Shown in pieces: positions 60,988 through 64,000 of a stretch of 64,000 nucleotides of DNA. Below the pieces are notes generated by a model. That model saw only the letters and a program-made list of their open reading frames with translations, did not search any database and was not told the origin of the DNA. Position 1 is the stretch's first letter; each line of letters begins with the position of its first letter. This stretch comes from JBNKZU01 sp050301795 (GTDB lineage Bacteria > Pseudomonadota > Gammaproteobacteria > Thiohalomonadales > Thiohalomonadaceae). The translations under genes and the position numbers were made by a program. The stretch spans positions 26,954-90,953 of the forward strand of contig JBNKZU010000002.1 in NCBI GenBank assembly GCA_050301795.1, in the 5' to 3' direction.

Positions 60988-62253
60988 CTATACGTTAAAG
61001 TCACTATCAAGTTTCTTGGCTACTGGTATGTTTTTAAGCGTAACATACTTCGGCATACCGTTTTTATAGGGTGGGTAGTCTTCACCCTGAATCAGTGGCT
61101 CAAGGTAGGCTCGGCACTTTGGTGTAATGCTAAAGCCATCTTTACTAATAAAACTCTTGGGCATCATTTTCTCTTTATTTGCAACTCGAGATAACGGTGC
61201 TTCACCGATGGTCCAACGATAGGGCTTGTCAGATTTGCGAACAACCGTCGGCATAACTGCATTTTTACCTTTAAGAGCCAGATCAACCGCAGCCTTACCC
61301 ATTGCATACGCCTGATCAACATCCGATTTAGATGCAATATGGCGACCAGCACGTTGGAGATAATCTGCTACCGCCCAATGGTATTTTAATCCGAGGTCTT
61401 CCTGAATCATGTTGGCAACGACAGGAGCTGCGCCACCTAACTGACTGTGTCCGAAAGCATCTTTTAAGCCTGTTTCAGCGAGAAATCTTCCATCGGGATA
61501 GTGCACGCCTTCAGAAACCACAACTGAACAGTAGCCGTATTGCTCAACCTTTTCATTAATCTTGGCCATAAATTTCTTACGATCAAATTCAACTTCAGGG
61601 AAGAGGATTACGACAGGGATATCATTCTCATCATCAGCGGCGAGTGCTCCTGCGGCAGCAATCCATCCAGCGTGGCGACCCATAACCTCAAGGACGAAAA
61701 CCTTGGTAGATGTGGCGCACATTGAGCGCACATCATAGCTAGCTTCTCTGGTCGCAACGGCAATATATTTAGCTACAGAGCCAAAACCAGGGCAGTTATC
61801 GGTAATCGGAAGATCGTTATCAACCGTTTTAGGAACATGAATGGCCTGAATCGGGAATCCCATTTTCTTTGAAAGCTGTGAGATTTTGTAGCAGGTATCA
61901 GCAGAATCACCACCACCGTTATAAAAGAAGTAGCCAATGTTATGTGCCTTAAAGACCTCGATCAGGCGTTCATATTCTGCTTTGTTCTGTTCTAGGCTCT
62001 TTAATTTAAAGCGGCATGAGCCAAATGCACCTGATGGTGTATAACGTAGAGCAGCGATGGCTGATTTCGTCTCTTTGGTGGTATCAATAAGATCTTCTTT
62101 GAGAGCACCGATAATGCCATTACGTCCGGCGTAAACCTTGCCGATTTTATCTTTGTTAGCGCGGGCAGTTTCAATGACACCACATGCCGAGGCGTTAATC
62201 ACTGAGGTAACACCTCCAGATTGTGCATAAAATGCGTTCATTTTTTTTGTCAT
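60988..62253 (-). CDS. pfp: pyrophosphate-dependent 6-phosphofructokinase
   Basis: A 421-residue PFK-family enzyme that reversibly phosphorylates fructose-6-phosphate using PPi. Specificity is read from GGGDS at 113-117, where ATP enzymes have GGDGS, and from P-K-T-V-D-N-D at 141-147, where Lys142 replaces the Gly of ATP-PFKs. MGRHAGWIAAAGALA is the substrate region. In methanotrophs and thiotrophic symbionts such enzymes also act on sedoheptulose bisphosphate and work with HppA to save ATP. AGG lies within GGGAGACC just upstream of the ATG. Confidence 0.94.
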   Translation of the reverse strand: MTKKMNAFYAQSGGVTSVINASACGVIETARANKDKIGKVYAGRNGIIGALKEDLIDTTKETKSAIAALRYTPSGAFGSCRFKLKSLEQNKAEYERLIEVFKAHNIGYFFYNGGGDSADTCYKISQLSKKMGFPIQAIHVPKTVDNDLPITDNCPGFGSVAKYIAVATREASYDVRSMCATSTKVFVLEVMGRHAGWIAAAGALAADDENDIPVVILFPEVEFDRKKFMAKINEKVEQYGYCSVVVSEGVHYPDGRFLAETGLKDAFGHSQLGGAAPVVANMIQEDLGLKYHWAVADYLQRAGRHIASKSDVDQAYAMGKAAVDLALKGKNAVMPTVVRKSDKPYRWTIGEAPLSRVANKEKMMPKSFISKDGFSITPKCRAYLEPLIQGEDYPPYKNGMPKYVTLKNIPVAKKLDSDFNV

Positions 62254-62289
62254 AAGATTTTGGTCTCCCTGATTTTGCGGGGTTGGTTT

Positions 62290-62643
62290 TTAAATTTTTG
62301 AATTCTCTTCTGCTGAGATTGCAGTTTGGTCAGCCTGTACCTGAAGTAAGGATACAATACACTCGGTTAGATCGGCATACTCCTCAATGCCTGTGCCATA
62401 TTGTTGGTGAACTCGGTAGAAGAATTGGCAACGATATCTGCTTTCACCAATCTTGATAACGACAAAATTTGCTTTTCCATCAGTCCAGAAAATTGTTGGA
62501 CAGATCGATAGCTCAGTTGAGTGAGGATTAAGACGAAGTTCACTATCTGCGAACTGAATCTCTATCTCTTTACCATAACGTTGTTGAAGAGTGTCGTTGA
62601 TGATCCAGAGTTCATTTTTATTAAAGTCGGCGATTTCAGGCAT
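62290..62643 (-). CDS. conserved-looking protein of unknown function
   Basis: A 117-residue soluble protein (starts MPEIADFNKNELWIIND). Features are a helix with KNELWIINDTLQQRYGKEI, a four-strand beta-like middle (ELRLNPHSTEL, PTIFWTDGKANFVVIKI, RCQFFYRVHQQYG), and a final helix LTECIVSLLQVQAD. No signal peptide, membrane segment or catalytic motif. It lies 36 bases upstream of the PPi-phosphofructokinase start on the same strand and is probably its operon partner. I do not recognise it. Confidence 0.65.
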   Translation of the reverse strand: MPEIADFNKNELWIINDTLQQRYGKEIEIQFADSELRLNPHSTELSICPTIFWTDGKANFVVIKIGESRYRCQFFYRVHQQYGTGIEEYADLTECIVSLLQVQADQTAISAEENSKI

Positions 62644-62829
62644 TTTTTTACTATTTTTATCCCATTTTTAGTATGTTATTGCGTATCTGCATTGACTTGA
62701 GAGTTAAAGTAGGATTAGCTTAAACGGTCGTGCAAGATAAACAAAATCTAATTTGTTATACCTCCACAAAAAAAACTTAATAATTAGATGAGGACTACGA
62801 AACATCTGTTTCAAGAGTATTAACGAATA

Positions 62830-64000
62830 ATGCGAATTATTTTACTAGGTGCACCCGGAACCGGTAAAGGGACACAAACTGCTCTACTGTGTGAAAAATA
62901 CAGTATTCCACAGATCTCTACAGGTGAGTTATTACGGGTTGCTATTGCCGGTGATACTGTATTAGGGCGACAGGCTCGCGCAGTAATGGATACAGGGCAG
63001 GTTGTTGGTGAAGAACTGGTTCTAAGTATTGTTGAAGAGATGATCAACTCTTCTGTATCACGCAAAGGCTTTGTTCTTGACGGATTTCCGCGCACCATAC
63101 CACAAGCCGAAACCATTGATCTCATTTTAAGTCGATCCGGTTCCCAGATTGATGCGGTGATTCTTTTAGAGATGGATGCCGATACACTGCTTCAACGGTT
63201 AGTCGGAAGAAGAACATGTGCTAGTTGTAAGGCGGAGTTCAATATCTTTATCTCACCATCACGCATGGATGATCAGTGTGATTATTGTGGTGGAAGATTA
63301 AAGCATCGACCTGATGATAATGAAGAGACTATTGGAAATAGACTTCGTATCTTTGAAACGCAATCCATTCCACTTATTGAATACTATAAACAGCAGGAAA
63401 AGCTATATACTATTTCAGCACAGGGAACGATCGACGAGATTTATCAACAGATTTTAGAGATCCTAAAAGGTGTCTCTAGAAAACCGGTAAAGCGTCAACT
63501 TGCAGATGTGAAAGCTGCATTTGACAAAGTAAGACTGCAACAGAAAGAAAATGCTATTGATATAGAGAACAATAGCAGCGAAACTGTTGTCACTTCAAAC
63601 CAGCAAGGGGGAGTAATAATGAGTGCCAAAAAACGTGTGAAGAAGAGTAGCGAAAGCGCTGAAGCAGAAGAGCCAACCGAGAAGAAGGCCACTACCAAGA
63701 AAAAGGCAGCCACCAAGAAGAAGGCTGTAACCAAGAAAAAGGCAGCGACCAAGAAGAAGGCAGCGACCAAGAAGAAGGCAGCTACCAAGAAGAAGGCTGT
63801 AACCAAGAAGAAGGCTGTAACCAAGAAGAAGGCAGCGACCAAGAAGAAGGTAGCTACCAAGAAGAAGGCAGCTACCAAGAAAAAGGCAGCTACCAAGAAA
63901 AAGGCAGCTACCAAGAAAAAGGCAGCTACCAAGAAAAAGGCAGCTACCAAGAAAAAGGCAGCTACCAAGAAAAAGGCAGCTACCAAGAAAAAGGCAGCTA
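62830..64000 (+). CDS. adk: adenylate kinase with a histone-H1-like lysine-rich C-terminal extension (runs off the window)
   Basis: Residues 1-216 form a complete adenylate kinase: P-loop GAPGTGKGT at 7-15, TGELLR at 31-36, DGFPRT at 84-89, and a zinc-type LID with C130, C133, C150 and C153. It interconverts ATP+AMP and 2 ADP. No stop follows. The frame continues through a charged, Gln/Asn-rich linker (about 217-263) and, from Met264, into a Lys/Ala-rich tail with 17 complete T-K-K-K-A-A-type units, still open at the last base. Such tails resemble bacterial H1-like DNA-binding proteins. I checked the frame codon by codon and saw no frameshift. The ATG has only a weak ribosome site, unlike the internal ATG at 63619. 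Confidence 0.88.
   Translation, partial: MRIILLGAPGTGKGTQTALLCEKYSIPQISTGELLRVAIAGDTVLGRQARAVMDTGQVVGEELVLSIVEEMINSSVSRKGFVLDGFPRTIPQAETIDLILSRSGSQIDAVILLEMDADTLLQRLVGRRTCASCKAEFNIFISPSRMDDQCDYCGGRLKHRPDDNEETIGNRLRIFETQSIPLIEYYKQQEKLYTISAQGTIDEIYQQILEILKGVSRKPVKRQLADVKAAFDKVRLQQKENAIDIENNSSETVVTSNQQGGVIMSAKKRVKKSSESAEAEEPTEKKATTKKKAATKKKAVTKKKAATKKKAATKKKAATKKKAVTKKKAVTKKKAATKKKVATKKKAATKKKAATKKKAATKKKAATKKKAATKKKAATKKKAATKKKAA
63607..63621 (+). promoter_or_regulatory. internal Shine-Dalgarno and ATG at the start of the H1-like tail
   Basis: GGGGGAG (63607-63613) lies 5 bases before an in-frame ATG (63619) that begins MSAKKRVKKSSE, exactly at the change from linker to basic tail. The site is stronger than that of adk itself. 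It could permit independent translation of an H1-like protein, or be a relic of a once-separate gene. Confidence 0.55.
63694..64000 (+). repeat. in-frame 18-bp tandem repeat array encoding T-K-K-K-A-A units
   Basis: Seventeen complete 18-bp units run from 63694 to 63999 and the array is cut by the window end. Units 1-10 vary (codons AAA/AAG, GCA/GCG/GCT, some A-V or V-A variants). The last seven visible units (63874-63999) are identical in every base. The 18-bp period keeps the frame whatever the copy number. Confidence 0.95.

Noticed and set aside
63495..63986. Minus-strand frame encoding a repeated A-A-F-F-L-V hydrophobic protein
   Set aside because: It is the mirror of the T-K-K-K-A-A repeat; a lysine-rich repeat read backwards gives Phe/Leu codons. 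No ribosome site and no reason to prefer it over the adk frame.
63694..64000. Short regular repeats as a CRISPR array
   Set aside because: Units are contiguous 18-mers without unique spacers and lie in frame in a coding sequence; no cas gene is near.

Overview
This window is a contiguous, gene-dense chromosomal segment of a gammaproteobacterium. The evidence is gene order: hisC-degS-NIF3-petABC-sspAB, diaA-yraN-lpoA-rsmI, a complete mraZ-to-lpxC division/cell-wall (dcw) cluster, dciA-M23 peptidase-secA-argJ-mutT, and yacG-zapD-coaE-pilDCB all match arrangements known from Pseudomonas, E. coli and relatives. A cytochrome bc1 complex, a fructose-1,6-bisphosphatase, and a PPi-dependent phosphofructokinase next to a membrane H+-pyrophosphatase are a combination best known from sulfur-oxidising (including symbiotic) and methane-oxidising gammaproteobacteria. 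That lifestyle is inferred; no carbon-fixation, sulfur or methane gene lies in the window. I see no tRNA, insertion sequence, prophage or CRISPR array.

Layout. 1-1.1 kb: end of a LolC/MacB-type ABC permease gene and a LolA-like periplasmic protein. 1.2-8.6 kb: hisC, then an AT-rich pair (large lipoprotein plus outer-membrane-barrel-like protein) wedged in before degS, then NIF3 and a small TPR protein. 8.9-12.5 kb: bc1 complex (petABC) and sspAB. 12.6-17.7 kb: FAD-linked oxidase, diaA, yraN, lpoA and divergent rsmI. 17.8-20.6 kb: fbp, aroG and RNase P RNA. 20.6-39.4 kb: AT-rich control region (two consensus DnaA boxes, MraZ-type repeats) and the dcw cluster mraZ-rsmH-ftsL-ftsI-murE-murF-mraY-murD-ftsW-murG-murC-murB-ddlB-ftsQ-ftsA-ftsZ-lpxC, with most genes overlapping by 1-8 bases. 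39.6-42.2 kb: feoA-feoB-small Cys-rich membrane protein, sitting between lpxC and dciA. 42.3-49.2 kb: dciA, M23 peptidase, secA, argJ, Nudix/ThiE fusion, lipoprotein. 49.3-56.7 kb (minus strand): yacG, zapD, coaE, pilD, pilC, pilB, PduO-type adenosyltransferase, an unknown membrane protein, moaC. 56.9-57.6 kb: moaD, moaE. 57.6-62.6 kb (minus): metallophosphoesterase, soluble pyrophosphatase, H+-pyrophosphatase, PPi-phosphofructokinase, an unknown 117-residue protein. 62.8 kb to the end: adenylate kinase.

The most unusual feature is at the right edge. The adenylate kinase frame has no stop after the enzyme domain. It runs through a linker into a histone-H1-like tail made of an 18-bp tandem repeat (six-residue unit T-K-K-K-A-A), still open at the window end after 17 full units. 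An in-frame ATG with a good Shine-Dalgarno sequence sits exactly where the basic tail begins, so one gene could yield both a kinase-H1 fusion and a free H1-like protein. Functionally, the window joins envelope growth and division, respiration, protein export and pyrophosphate-based energy conservation.
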